Shown piece after piece: positions 50,507-58,427 of a stretch of 64,000 nt of DNA. The stretch's first letter is position 1, and each line of letters opens with the position of its first letter. The notes beneath the pieces are model-generated. The model saw only the letters and a list, made by a program, of their open reading frames with translations, searched no databases and was not told the origin of the DNA. The position numbers and the translations under genes are program-made. The DNA comes from JAGLON01 sp041394985 (GTDB lineage Bacteria > Zixibacteria > MSB-5A5 > GN15 > JAAZOE01): positions 3,410,001-3,474,000 of the forward strand of contig JAWLBI010000001.1 in assembly GCA_041394985.1 (NCBI GenBank). Direction: 5' to 3'.

Positions 50507-50537
50507 ACCGGAAGCAGCCGAGGATACCGCTTCCGGT
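50507..50537 (-). terminator. Terminator of the fasciclin gene
   Basis: Arms ACCGGAAGC (50507-50515) and GCTTCCGGT (50529-50537); T run on the minus strand. Confidence 0.88.
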
Positions 50538-50581
50538 CTTTTAGGTAAGAAGAACCATCCATTCGATGGATCGGGGCAGTG

Positions 50582-51157
50582 TTACTTTTTGTCCCCGTTA
50601 TTCTTTTTGGCCGGGGGAAGCAGGACATTATCGATAACATGAATGACACCGTTGCTGCATTCCAGCCATTCATCGATAATGAACGCCTTCCCAATCATGA
50701 CCGATTCCTCATCGACCTCAATGTTCACCATATCTCCGCCCAGGGTTGTGATAGTCGTTTCGTCCGGTTCCGAACCGAACTGCAGCGCCTTATCGGCCAC
50801 AATATGCCGCATGAGGACTTTTTTCAGGTACTCGGAGTCATTCTCCAATTTGTCGAGTTGTTCCGGTTTGAGTTGTTCGAATGCGGCATCATCGGGTGCA
50901 AAGACGGTCATCGGTCCGTCACCCTTGAGCTTATCGGCAAGACCGGATTTAATGAGTAAATCATGAAACATCGTCAGGGAACCGTAGTCAACCATCGTAG
51001 CCAGGATCGGCAATGATTCGGTGTTTTGTTCCTCACCCACATCAAACATCGGCTGATACAGCTCATCGTCCTCGCCTTCCTGCGCTGCGCACGGGGCAAC
51101 GAGTACCGCCGCAGCGAGGAACAGCACCGCGAAACAGAGATACGCATACGTCTTCAT
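50582..51157 (-). CDS. Secreted fasciclin (FAS1) domain protein
   Basis: Start at 51157 with AAGGA 7 bases upstream. 191 residues with signal MKTYAYLCFAVLFLAAAVLVAPCAAQ. A single FAS1 domain (about 50-185): LATMVDYGSLTMFHDLLIKSGLADKLKGDGPMTVFAPDDAAFEQL and the H-box/final strand segment NIEVDEESVMIGKAFIIDEWLECSNGVIHVIDNVLLPP. Such domains mediate surface adhesion. The gene lies 132 bases downstream of a TetR regulator on the same strand and could be part of its regulon. Confidence 0.92.
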   Translation of the reverse strand: MKTYAYLCFAVLFLAAAVLVAPCAAQEGEDDELYQPMFDVGEEQNTESLPILATMVDYGSLTMFHDLLIKSGLADKLKGDGPMTVFAPDDAAFEQLKPEQLDKLENDSEYLKKVLMRHIVADKALQFGSEPDETTITTLGGDMVNIEVDEESVMIGKAFIIDEWLECSNGVIHVIDNVLLPPAKKNNGDKK

Positions 51158-51289
51158 GGTATATTCCTTTATCACAGATTTTTCATTGATTCAGTATCGA
51201 GGTGATTGTGTCTGTATCCGTAAAATGTGATTTCCGTGCGATCCCTCCGGCGTAAGCCGAGATACATCAGACCATTGAGGGATGTCCAT

Positions 51290-51949
51290 TCACCACTTGA
51301 CTTGCCGATCCGGCATGGCCTCCCGGGAAAACCTCGCCAGGCTCGATACGAACGCCTTTCGCAGCGTCATAAACTCCTTATCGATGTCTTGTCCATCGGA
51401 ACCAATAATCGCGAACGAATAATACCCCGACACGAATCCGGCGATGGCGCTGGTAATGCGGCTGAGTCGTTCATCGGATATCGGTTCGGAGATTCCCTCG
51501 TCAATGAGCTTCTCCATACCTCTCGTATAGCGAAGGAACTGTTTTTCCAGCCCATCATATGATTCCTCAAGGGTCAGATCGGCTCTCCCCTGAAAATACA
51601 GCACGAAATCTTCCCAATTGTCGGTAAAGTACCCGATATGTGCCTGTATAATGCCGTCAAGGACGGCGTCGAGTCCGGTCTTATCCTTACATTCCGCTTC
51701 CATGCGGGTGACGAGCTTGCCGAGGATCTCGTCCACTAAATGGCGGATCAACCGTTCCTTGCTTTTGAAATGATAATAGAAACTCCCGCGGGCGACATCC
51801 GCCCGATTGGTAATCTCATCGATTGAAACAGCCAGCCCCTTTTCGGAGAAGACAGACCGGGCAGCAGCCAAAAGTTTTTCTCGGGTTTTTGCCACACGAC
51901 GCTGTTGTCGGGACTGTTTTCCCTTTTCAGGCATATTCTGTCGAAGCAC
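51290..51949 (-). CDS. TetR-family transcriptional regulator
   Basis: The protein has 219 residues; GTG start at 51949 with GGAGAGG upstream (ATG 51934 is the alternative). The N-terminal helix-turn-helix is AAARSVFSEKGLAVSIDEITNRADVARGSFYYHFKSKERLI, a canonical TetR DNA-binding domain. The C-terminal ligand-binding half is helical. Two tandem TTGAC-N6-GTCAA palindromes lie directly upstream, so it probably represses itself. No transporter gene is adjacent; the fasciclin gene is the only close same-strand neighbour. Confidence 0.93.
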   Translation of the reverse strand: MLRQNMPEKGKQSRQQRRVAKTREKLLAAARSVFSEKGLAVSIDEITNRADVARGSFYYHFKSKERLIRHLVDEILGKLVTRMEAECKDKTGLDAVLDGIIQAHIGYFTDNWEDFVLYFQGRADLTLEESYDGLEKQFLRYTRGMEKLIDEGISEPISDERLSRITSAIAGFVSGYYSFAIIGSDGQDIDKEFMTLRKAFVSSLARFSREAMPDRQVKW

Positions 51950-51980
51950 AAAACCTCTCCTTAATTCCGCCTCTCCATTT

Positions 51981-52014
51981 TTGACAATATCGTCAAATTT
52001 GACATTATTGTCAA
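51981..52014. promoter_or_regulatory. Two tandem palindromic TetR operator sites
   Basis: TTGACAATATCGTCAA (51981-51996) and TTGACATTATTGTCAA (51999-52014), each with TTGAC/GTCAA arms and a 6-base spacer, centre to centre 18 bases, 32 bases upstream of the TetR start. Two dimers could bind on adjacent turns of the helix. Confidence 0.8.
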
Positions 52015-52142
52015 GTATATTTTTAATAATTCGAGATAACTTTTTGATTATTAATAGCTTAAGATAGACTTGACTCTTTTTCTAAGCTGGAGCTGCTTGA
52101 GCAGGAAAACCGACCTAACCAGTTGCAATACAATAGCATAAT

Positions 52143-52175
52143 AAAGAAAGCGCCTCCCAAATAGGCGCTTTCTTT
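52143..52175. terminator. Bidirectional terminator
   Basis: Perfect 13-bp arms AAAGAAAGCGCCT (52143-52155) and AGGCGCTTTCTTT (52163-52175), with loop CCCAAAT. It terminates the Cys-rich protein gene on the minus strand. Confidence 0.9.
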
Positions 52176-52203
52176 CGTTGATACAAGGGATAATACAGCA
52201 GTG

Positions 52204-52509
52204 TTAGTCGGGATCACCGCTGGCGTCATCGGCAATCGCCGGATATGGCGCGTCTACAAACTTCGGCGGACAGGCCGAGCAATAGGTGATACAACAGCAG
52301 GGCTGCCAGTTTTCATTGTATCCCAGGCACCTGGTAATGTAATTGCCCTGAACACCACTGGGGCAATAGCAGGTTGGGCCTGTTGACCAGAATGGATCAG
52401 GATGAGCGCAACCGCATGCGGTAGCCGCCTCGGGCGAAAATATCGTCATGGCGCCGCCCAGCATTAGGGCGAAGGCGAACACAATAAAAAACTTCATGAG
52501 GCTTTTCAT
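52204..52509 (-). CDS. Small secreted cysteine-rich protein
   Basis: Start at ATG 52509 with AAGGAG 5 bases upstream. 101 residues. Signal MKSLMKFFIVFAFALMLGGAMTIFSPEAATA; the mature part of about 70 residues has ten Cys, including CGC, CYC, CCC and CSAC clusters and many Pro/Gly (ACGCAHPDPFWSTGPTCYC...WQPCCCITYCSACPP). Such density suggests several disulfides or a metal centre. No known family; it does not look like a clear RiPP precursor because it has a signal peptide. It is 18 bases downstream of a membrane-anchored thioredoxin-like gene, which could act on its cysteines. Confidence 0.8.
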   Translation of the reverse strand: MKSLMKFFIVFAFALMLGGAMTIFSPEAATACGCAHPDPFWSTGPTCYCPSGVQGNYITRCLGYNENWQPCCCITYCSACPPKFVDAPYPAIADDASGDPD

Positions 52510-52527
52510 GTTCACTCCTTATTGAAA

Positions 52528-53079
52528 CTACAGGTTATCGTTAAAGAACTCCTTATCGAGTTGTGAAAGGTAACCAGATGACACGAGCTTTATCTTCGCA
52601 TCGGCCCCGAGGCCGAGTATCGTCGGGAATGTGATTATGCCGAGCTCCTCGAATACTTCCGGAGCGACGGTCAGAATCGGATAATTTTTAATATGATTGT
52701 ATGGATTGGGATCCGGAGTTAGGAGTATCAATGTGCAGCCATCCGGCACAACGTTTCCCTTTTCCACATTCTCGATAAACTCCGAGCATGCCTTACAGCC
52801 GCCCGAAACGAAGGCGACAATGGCTTTTGTACCGAGGTATTCATCGAGCGTATGATTTTCACTCGGGTCACCGATGGGAATGAGAGGGAGCATCGTGCCG
52901 GCTTGAAATGATGAATGGTTGAGTAATTGATCCGGCGTCAGGTGAGCCTCTGCTCCGAATCCGGTCAATCCCATCGCACGGGTGATGTAGGCGCCGGATA
53001 CGATACCAACGACGATAACGACAAATAATACGAGATAATTTATCCATCGCCTGGGGGGATTCTTAGTATTCGATGTCAT
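52528..53079 (-). CDS. Membrane-anchored thioredoxin-like protein
   Basis: Start at 53079 with GGAGG 8 bases upstream. 183 residues. One N-terminal membrane helix (WINYLVLFVVIVVGIVSGAYI) precedes an extracytoplasmic peroxiredoxin/thioredoxin-like domain: MLPLIPIGDPSENHTLDEYLGTKAIVAFVSGGCKACSEF, with CKAC as the redox pair, and a cis-Pro loop ITFPTILGLG. It probably reduces, oxidises or isomerises disulfides outside the membrane. Co-operonic with the Cys-rich small protein, the obvious client. Confidence 0.85.
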   Translation of the reverse strand: MTSNTKNPPRRWINYLVLFVVIVVGIVSGAYITRAMGLTGFGAEAHLTPDQLLNHSSFQAGTMLPLIPIGDPSENHTLDEYLGTKAIVAFVSGGCKACSEFIENVEKGNVVPDGCTLILLTPDPNPYNHIKNYPILTVAPEVFEELGIITFPTILGLGADAKIKLVSSGYLSQLDKEFFNDNL

Positions 53080-53260
53080 CACACAGGCCTCCGAATTCCG
53101 GACGGCGCCAATAGGCGCCGTCCAAAACAAACAAAGCATTAATGAAAATGTAGTGAATCTGTGCTTCTTATCGCTTCGCATTACCCGACGTCAATACGAT
53201 AATGTTGTGACGGGGGAGCATCTTACATGGATGAATTCATTATTATGAAATACTTCGTTA

Positions 53261-53296
53261 AAAAGTCGCGGCTCAATCCGAATCGAATCGAGCCGC
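53261..53296 (-). terminator. Hairpin after mini-lipoprotein 1
   Basis: Arms GCGGCTC (53268-53274) and GAGCCGC (53290-53296), followed on the minus strand by a GACTTTTT tract. Confidence 0.7.
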
Positions 53297-53314
53297 AGAG
53301 AGCGTTGACTACCA

Positions 53315-53509
53315 TCAACCGCCGTCTCTGAATCCACCTCCGAGATCGTGGGGATCACCCGGTGGCGGCGGATCCTGGATAACCGGATCCTTGTGCGCTG
53401 ACTGCAGAGTCGGCTGATCGTCGGTCGAGCCGGTTATGGAACCGGACGTGCCGCATCCGACCAGGCCAAGTATCAGCATCAATGCGAGTAATGCTGCGAT
53501 AATACGCAT
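53315..53509 (-). CDS. Mini-lipoprotein, twin copy 1
   Basis: Start at 53509 with AGGAGG 7 bases upstream. 64 residues. Signal MRIIAALLALMLILGLVGC with lipobox LVGC, then SGSITGSTDDQPTLQSAHKDP, a Pro-rich stretch VIQDPPPPGDP and a Gly-rich end GGGFRDGG. Nearly identical to the gene at 53730-53924; the central 100 bases are almost unchanged even at synonymous positions. No domain known; likely exported to a membrane surface. Confidence 0.75.
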   Translation of the reverse strand: MRIIAALLALMLILGLVGCGTSGSITGSTDDQPTLQSAHKDPVIQDPPPPGDPHDLGGGFRDGG

Positions 53510-53683
53510 CCGTTCACCTCCTTTCATCCTTTCACATGATGTTTTGAGAAGTAATGATGATTGGCACAACACCTCGTGTCATACTGATGTACCAATCTCT
53601 ATTGTATGTTCTCAATTGTGATGATCTTACAGATGAAAGGCGATTTTGAATTACATCAATGAGGAATAGACCTGCGCGATCAA

Positions 53684-53712
53684 CAGCGGCCCGAATAGAT
53701 ATCGGGCCGCTG
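53684..53712 (-). terminator. Hairpin after mini-lipoprotein 2
   Basis: Perfect arms CAGCGGCCCGA (53684-53694) and TCGGGCCGCTG (53702-53712); no clear T run. Confidence 0.65.
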
Positions 53713-53729
53713 ACGATTCACGGTGTCAA

Positions 53730-53924
53730 TCAACCACCTCCGCGGAATCCTCCCCCGAGTTCATCGGGGTCGCCGGGCGGCGGCGGATCCTGGATAACCG
53801 GATCCTTGTGCGCTGACTGCAGGGTCGGCTGATCGTCGGTCGAGCCGGTTATGGAACCGGACGTACCGCATCCGACCAGGCCGAGAATCACCACTAACGC
53901 AAGTAACGCTGCGATAATTCGCAT
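53730..53924 (-). CDS. Mini-lipoprotein, twin copy 2
   Basis: Start at 53924 with AGGAGG 7 bases upstream. 64 residues, signal MRIIAALLALVVILGLVGC. Differs from copy 1 at a handful of residues (GDPDELGGGFRGGG instead of GDPHDLGGGFRDGG, and two in the signal). Separately transcribed, with its own upstream region and hairpin. It is divergent from the sigma/anti-sigma/CHAT operon that begins at 54151. Confidence 0.75.
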   Translation of the reverse strand: MRIIAALLALVVILGLVGCGTSGSITGSTDDQPTLQSAHKDPVIQDPPPPGDPDELGGGFRGGG

Positions 53925-53991
53925 CAATTCACCTCCTTTCATCCGTTCACATGTGTGGATAAAAACAGACACAGGTCAGCCCGAGTACTCT

Positions 53992-54056
53992 AGTCATGCG
54001 GCAGTGCCAACCGTATTTGAATGTTGCGGGCCGGTAAAATCTTACGCCGCATGACT
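53992..54056. repeat. Long-range inverted repeat between divergent genes
   Basis: AGTCATGCGGC (53992-54002) and its exact complement GCCGCATGACT (54046-54056) are 43 bases apart. They lie between the divergent mini-lipoprotein 2 and sigma factor genes. They could form a cruciform or RNA stem, or be two half-sites for one regulator. Confidence 0.75.
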
Positions 54057-54073
54057 GAAAATACTGAGATTTC

Positions 54074-54101
54074 TTGACTTACCGGCATAATCCGGTATAT
54101 T
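54074..54101 (+). promoter_or_regulatory. Promoter of CHAT module 2 with internal palindrome
   Basis: -35 TTGACT (54074-54079), 16-base spacer, -10 TATATT (54096-54101), 50 bases before the sigma factor GTG. The spacer itself is palindromic: TACCGG-CATAAT-CCGGTA (54080-54097), placed where a repressor would block polymerase. Confidence 0.7.
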
Positions 54102-54150
54102 GATATAAGAGCATCTTCCAAGACCCATCGAACAAACAGGGCACAAATTA

Positions 54151-54684
54151 GTGATAGAATTGTGGAAAAAAGCCAGCCTTGGCGATAAATCCGCTGAGGC
54201 GATGGTATTTAAGGAATTGCGTGTAAGATTATCCGCCATTGCGAGATTGTATGTACGGGCGGAAGATGCCGAAGATATCGCTCAAGAGTCCTGCATTACG
54301 ATATTGCAGAAGTACAAAGAGATCGGGGAACCGTATGAATACGATGCCTGGGCCGTACAGGTTCTCCGCAACAAAATTCGTAATTTTCAGCGGAAGGAGA
54401 GTAATTCTCGACGGATTTTTAACGAGTACGAAGGCACGACAATTGCGCGACTGGCCAAAGCGCCGGAAAATAATCCGATGTTTAAAAGGCTCCTCCTCAG
54501 TTGCCTTCACAAGCTCATCTCGGCATACCCTCGGTATGCGCGTATTCTGAATCTGATTCATCAGGGATATCCAGTCGACGAAATCTGCATGAAAATGAAA
54601 GTCAATCGTAATAATCTGTATGTCATCCTTGCCCGAAGTCGCCGGGTATTGGGCAAGTGCCTGTTTGGGGATGAAGAAGAATGA
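54151..54684 (+). CDS. ECF-type sigma factor (module 2)
   Basis: The protein has 177 residues with a GTG start preceded by AGGG. Region 2 is IELWKKASLGDKSAEAMVFKELRVRLSAIARLYVRAEDAEDIAQESCITILQKYK, and region 4 is SAYPRYARILNLIHQGYPVDEICMKMKVNRNNLYVILARSRRVLGKCL. Its stop overlaps the anti-sigma ATG (ATGA), as is usual for sigma/anti-sigma pairs that are made together. It is divergent in sequence from the module 1 sigma factor, so the two modules are not a recent duplication. Confidence 0.88.
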   Translation: MIELWKKASLGDKSAEAMVFKELRVRLSAIARLYVRAEDAEDIAQESCITILQKYKEIGEPYEYDAWAVQVLRNKIRNFQRKESNSRRIFNEYEGTTIARLAKAPENNPMFKRLLLSCLHKLISAYPRYARILNLIHQGYPVDEICMKMKVNRNNLYVILARSRRVLGKCLFGDEEE

Positions 54685-55358
54685 AAACATCATGCATCGA
54701 TCCGAAAACAGGTAATAACCTGCACGCCTACGAATTAGGCCTGTTAAGCGACCCCGAAAGCGAGATATTCGAAGTTCACTTGCTCGCCTGCGATCATTGC
54801 CGACGAGAACTGGGACGATTCGAATCGAGCCGCGAATATATATTGCATGATGCCGATGTTCGCAACATGGCGGCAACCGGCGACGGGCCACAACTGTCAC
54901 CCGCAATGAAGTGGAAAAAACTCCTTTGGCCGGATATACCGATTTTTTTCCGCCCCGCCATTCTCCTCGGTGTAATCGTACTCCTCTCGATCTCAACTGC
55001 GCTGTTCGATAACGGAGGCAGGCAGACTTTACCCGGACCGGCTGAGGAAATCAGTCTGATTCAGAATCGCATTGGCTCCGTATCGACTTTCGAAATCACC
55101 GGACATCATGCCATTCTCGTCTCATTCGTCCACCCATTCGGCGCGACGGAGCCATCATATCGTGTGGTGGTGTCCGATCAGAATGGGCGAATTCTGTACC
55201 GAGACGAAAAATTCGCGTCATTCGATTTATATAGTACCGGCCGAATCATTTTGCCTGTGACTGACCTGCAATCAGGCACCTACAAATTATCGGTACAAGG
55301 GGGTGAAAAGGAATCGGAGCGAATCGAATTCGTATTTCGTATTATCATTCGAGAATAA
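54681..55358 (+). CDS. ZAS-type membrane anti-sigma factor (module 2)
   Basis: The protein has 225 residues. The N-terminal zinc-binding anti-sigma domain shows H33-x3-C37-x2-C40 (HLLACDHC), the ZAS/zf-HC2 signature. One membrane helix follows (PAILLGVIVLLSISTALF, about 92-110). The outer domain (about 115-225) is a single beta-sandwich (VSTFEITGHHAILVSFVHPFGATEPSYRVVVSDQNGRILYRDE, ending SGTYKLSVQGGEK). The topology puts the sigma-binding end in the cytoplasm and the beta domain outside, where the co-encoded, exported CHAT protein would meet it. Confidence 0.87.
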   Translation: MKTSCIDPKTGNNLHAYELGLLSDPESEIFEVHLLACDHCRRELGRFESSREYILHDADVRNMAATGDGPQLSPAMKWKKLLWPDIPIFFRPAILLGVIVLLSISTALFDNGGRQTLPGPAEEISLIQNRIGSVSTFEITGHHAILVSFVHPFGATEPSYRVVVSDQNGRILYRDEKFASFDLYSTGRIILPVTDLQSGTYKLSVQGGEKESERIEFVFRIIIRE

Positions 55359-55368
55359 TAGGTGTGAC

Positions 55369-58300
55369 ATGGCACGATATCAAAGTACACATAGATCACG
55401 CCACATTGTGAGGTCATTCCTACTAGTATCCATTTTTGTCATTGTCTCCGGTTTCACATATGCTCAGCACTCTGTTGACGCCGATATCATCGGACATATT
55501 CAGCGGGCCGATTCATTATTGAATAACCGGCAATTCGATTCCATGTGGCATGTCCTGGACTCGGCCCGGACAGTTATGGAATCGCACACAGGGATATCGG
55601 ATTCATTGCGGATCATCATCTATAACGAATTGGCATATTGCGCTCTGTGGAAATATGATTTTGATGCCTCTGGAGATAATCTGCGGCGGGCAATGGATAT
55701 ATATAACTCTTCCGGTATGCCAAGGGATTCCTTGTATGGCGAAACGCTCTTCAACTTCGGAAAACTCAAATATGCACAAGGCTTTATCGGGGAGGCGATC
55801 CGGTATATTGACTCGGCCATAATAATATTGTCCGAGGCGATCGGGCCGGATCATCTGTATCTGGCCAAGCTTTATAATAACATCGCGGTTCTTCAATATA
55901 AGACATTTCAAATGCAAAGCAGTCTTGTGAATATAAACAAGGCGCTGGAAATTCGCCTGCATCATCTGGGCCCGTCTCATCCGCTCGTCGCGAATAATTT
56001 ATTAAACAAAGGTAATATCGAAATATCGAACCAGAATTACCGGCAGGCGGAACAGGATTATAAAAAGTCCCTTGCAATTACCGAAGCGACATACGGCGAA
56101 CAACACTTGGAAGTAATTGAAGCGCTGTCCAATCTTGGGCAAACATACTATTTCCTCGGGCAGAGAGAAAGGGCGGACTCTATATTTCAACGGGCCGAGC
56201 GGATACTCACTTCTGCGCAGGATGTGAATAACCCTTCCGTCGCCGAATATATGATCTTTTTGGGTGTCACACATTCGACCAATAAAAATTATGAAATGGC
56301 GGAATCATTATTCAAAAAGGCGCTGGAGAGACAAATTTCAATTCTTGGTGAAAAGAATCATCAAGTCGCACAGACGCGACTGAAATATGCGGAATCATTG
56401 GCCGCTCGGGATAAGGACAGTGCGGCGCTTGAGGAAATTTCCCTGGCCCAGAAGTACCTTGCTCCGGAATTTAAACAACAAGTCGAATTTCAGAACTATG
56501 TCAATGCTCTCAAGATCAAACCACTTCTGAAACTTGGAAAACTTGAAGTTGCAAAAGCGATCATAAAGAGTATAAATCCGGATGACATTCCGTCGCTCTT
56601 GAATATAGGCGTGAAATATGAAGTGTTTTCTCGATATCTGGGTCAGATTTATACTGTCGAAGGGAAATATGACAGTGCAGCCTATTATTACGGGCAATAC
56701 CTCACCCAATTGACAACATTTCATGATCGCGTCTTCGCCTACTCGTCTACTCGGCAAAAGATGGCGATTCTGACGCAATATCCGATTATTGATAATGTAT
56801 TGCTGACCAATGCTGTCAGGATAAACGACAGTGCACTGTGCAGAGTCGCCGGCGATATGATCCTGCAGGGAAAAGGGCGCGCCCTTGAAGCCGTAATGGC
56901 AGAAAAGTCTACCTTAATGTGTCCGGGCGATCCTTATATTCAGGATGCCATATCGAGTCACCGATATGTCTGCGCGGAAATTTCAAACACATTCGTATCA
57001 AACAGTTTCGGATCATTTGATGCCACCGAACAGAACAATCTCAAGAAGCTGCTCGGAGTGGCGGATTCTCTGGAATCCGAAATCAGCGGTTATTGCAGGG
57101 AATTTATATCGAATCCGAAACGCCCATGCGCGACGGTTTCCGAAGTGATAACTTCTCTCCCCGACAACTGTGTTCTATTGGAGTTTCTGTATTATCAACC
57201 GATCCCCGATTCTGTACTCGATATCAACCTCTCAGCCGAATCTCCTCCTCACTATCTGGCCTGCATGATATCACCGGAGGGGAGATACAACCTTATTGAC
57301 CTTGGCGAAGCCGGCCCGATCGACAGCCTTATACACCACGCACGCGAGCTGCTCGACAATTCAGGAGTCGCCATTTATAATCGCAGCGGCGCCTACTATG
57401 AACACGTTATTCGACAAACGACCGAAGAACTTGCTCGCCGTATATGGCAACCATGCAACTCATTTTTAGCCGATGCACGGACCGTCTGCATCGGGCCCGA
57501 TGGCGCCCTCAATCTAATTCCTTTTGAGATTCTTCCCTATGATGATTCCTCATATGTCATTGAACACATTACCGTACACTACCTCTCGCGAGGACGAGAT
57601 ATCGTCGATAATGCGAACACTACCGCGACGCCGAAATCAGCTATTGTCTTTGCCGATCCGGATGTCTCACCTAATGGCCTTGAAATCGATTCTGATTCGA
57701 AATCATATCAGACCCGGGAATTCGACTCGCCGAATATCGCCTGCCTGGCAAACGAGATCGCGACGATACCGCATAGTACGATCGAGGGGCGCGAAATCAC
57801 GGCATGCCTTCGCTCTCATGAATTCGAAGTGACATCATACACAAGGGCAACAGCGACGGAAGAGAATTTTAAGAACTTGGAGCATCCTCCTCGCATCCTC
57901 CATTTTGCATCACACGGATTCATCTGCAACACATTGGATTCGATCGATTACGGCGCTCTTATGGTCAATTCGGGATTGATCCTATCGTCAGGCAAAGAGG
58001 ATACAAGCGGCGCCGATGTCATGAATGCTGAAGACGGCATTCTGACCGCGCTCGAAATATCGGCGGCGGATCTTAGCGGTACTGAATTAGTGGCTGTATC
58101 ATCTTGTGAATCGGGCGTCGGAGATATTATCACCGGAGAAGGCCTGATGGGCCTGAGGCGGGCATTTCTGCAGGCGGGAGCACAATCGATATTGATTAGC
58201 CTGTGGAGAATCCCGGACAGGGAAACCTCAGAACTCATGATTCGATTTTACGGCAACTGGATGAATGGGCAATCCAGGCAGTCGTCGCTTCGCAACGCGG

Positions 58301-58392
58301 CCCTGGCGGTTCTGCAGGGACAGCGAATTCGACTCGGCCACGGTCATCCCTACTTATGGGGCGGTTTTATTCTGATGGGTGTGCCCGATTAG
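55369..58392 (+). CDS. Exported TPR-CHAT protease (module 2)
   Basis: Start at 55369, preceded by AGGTG and clear of the anti-sigma stop. 1007 residues. A signal peptide is present (SFLLVSIFVIVSGFTYAQH), unlike module 1, so it works outside the cytoplasmic membrane. About 500 residues of TPRs follow (LYNNIAVLQYKTFQMQSSLVNINKALEIRLHHLGPSHPLVANNLL). The C-terminal CHAT domain has the dyad His849 in HFASHGF and Cys913 in VSSCESGVG, with GEGLMGLRRAFLQAGAQSILISLWRIPDR. Last gene of the sigma/anti-sigma/CHAT operon. A plausible role is regulated cleavage of the outer domain of the anti-sigma factor. Confidence 0.92.
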   Translation: MARYQSTHRSRHIVRSFLLVSIFVIVSGFTYAQHSVDADIIGHIQRADSLLNNRQFDSMWHVLDSARTVMESHTGISDSLRIIIYNELAYCALWKYDFDASGDNLRRAMDIYNSSGMPRDSLYGETLFNFGKLKYAQGFIGEAIRYIDSAIIILSEAIGPDHLYLAKLYNNIAVLQYKTFQMQSSLVNINKALEIRLHHLGPSHPLVANNLLNKGNIEISNQNYRQAEQDYKKSLAITEATYGEQHLEVIEALSNLGQTYYFLGQRERADSIFQRAERILTSAQDVNNPSVAEYMIFLGVTHSTNKNYEMAESLFKKALERQISILGEKNHQVAQTRLKYAESLAARDKDSAALEEISLAQKYLAPEFKQQVEFQNYVNALKIKPLLKLGKLEVAKAIIKSINPDDIPSLLNIGVKYEVFSRYLGQIYTVEGKYDSAAYYYGQYLTQLTTFHDRVFAYSSTRQKMAILTQYPIIDNVLLTNAVRINDSALCRVAGDMILQGKGRALEAVMAEKSTLMCPGDPYIQDAISSHRYVCAEISNTFVSNSFGSFDATEQNNLKKLLGVADSLESEISGYCREFISNPKRPCATVSEVITSLPDNCVLLEFLYYQPIPDSVLDINLSAESPPHYLACMISPEGRYNLIDLGEAGPIDSLIHHARELLDNSGVAIYNRSGAYYEHVIRQTTEELARRIWQPCNSFLADARTVCIGPDGALNLIPFEILPYDDSSYVIEHITVHYLSRGRDIVDNANTTATPKSAIVFADPDVSPNGLEIDSDSKSYQTREFDSPNIACLANEIATIPHSTIEGREITACLRSHEFEVTSYTRATATEENFKNLEHPPRILHFASHGFICNTLDSIDYGALMVNSGLILSSGKEDTSGADVMNAEDGILTALEISAADLSGTELVAVSSCESGVGDIITGEGLMGLRRAFLQAGAQSILISLWRIPDRETSELMIRFYGNWMNGQSRQSSLRNAALAVLQGQRIRLGHGHPYLWGGFILMGVPD

Positions 58393-58427
58393 AAATTCAG
58401 GCTGAGTATAATTCAGAATCAATCATA

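Noticed and set aside
46365..58392. CRISPR array or Cas genes linked to the CHAT proteases
   Set aside because: No regularly spaced direct repeats and no Cas7-11 or other Cas protein were seen; the similarity to type III-E is limited to the sigma/CHAT pairing.
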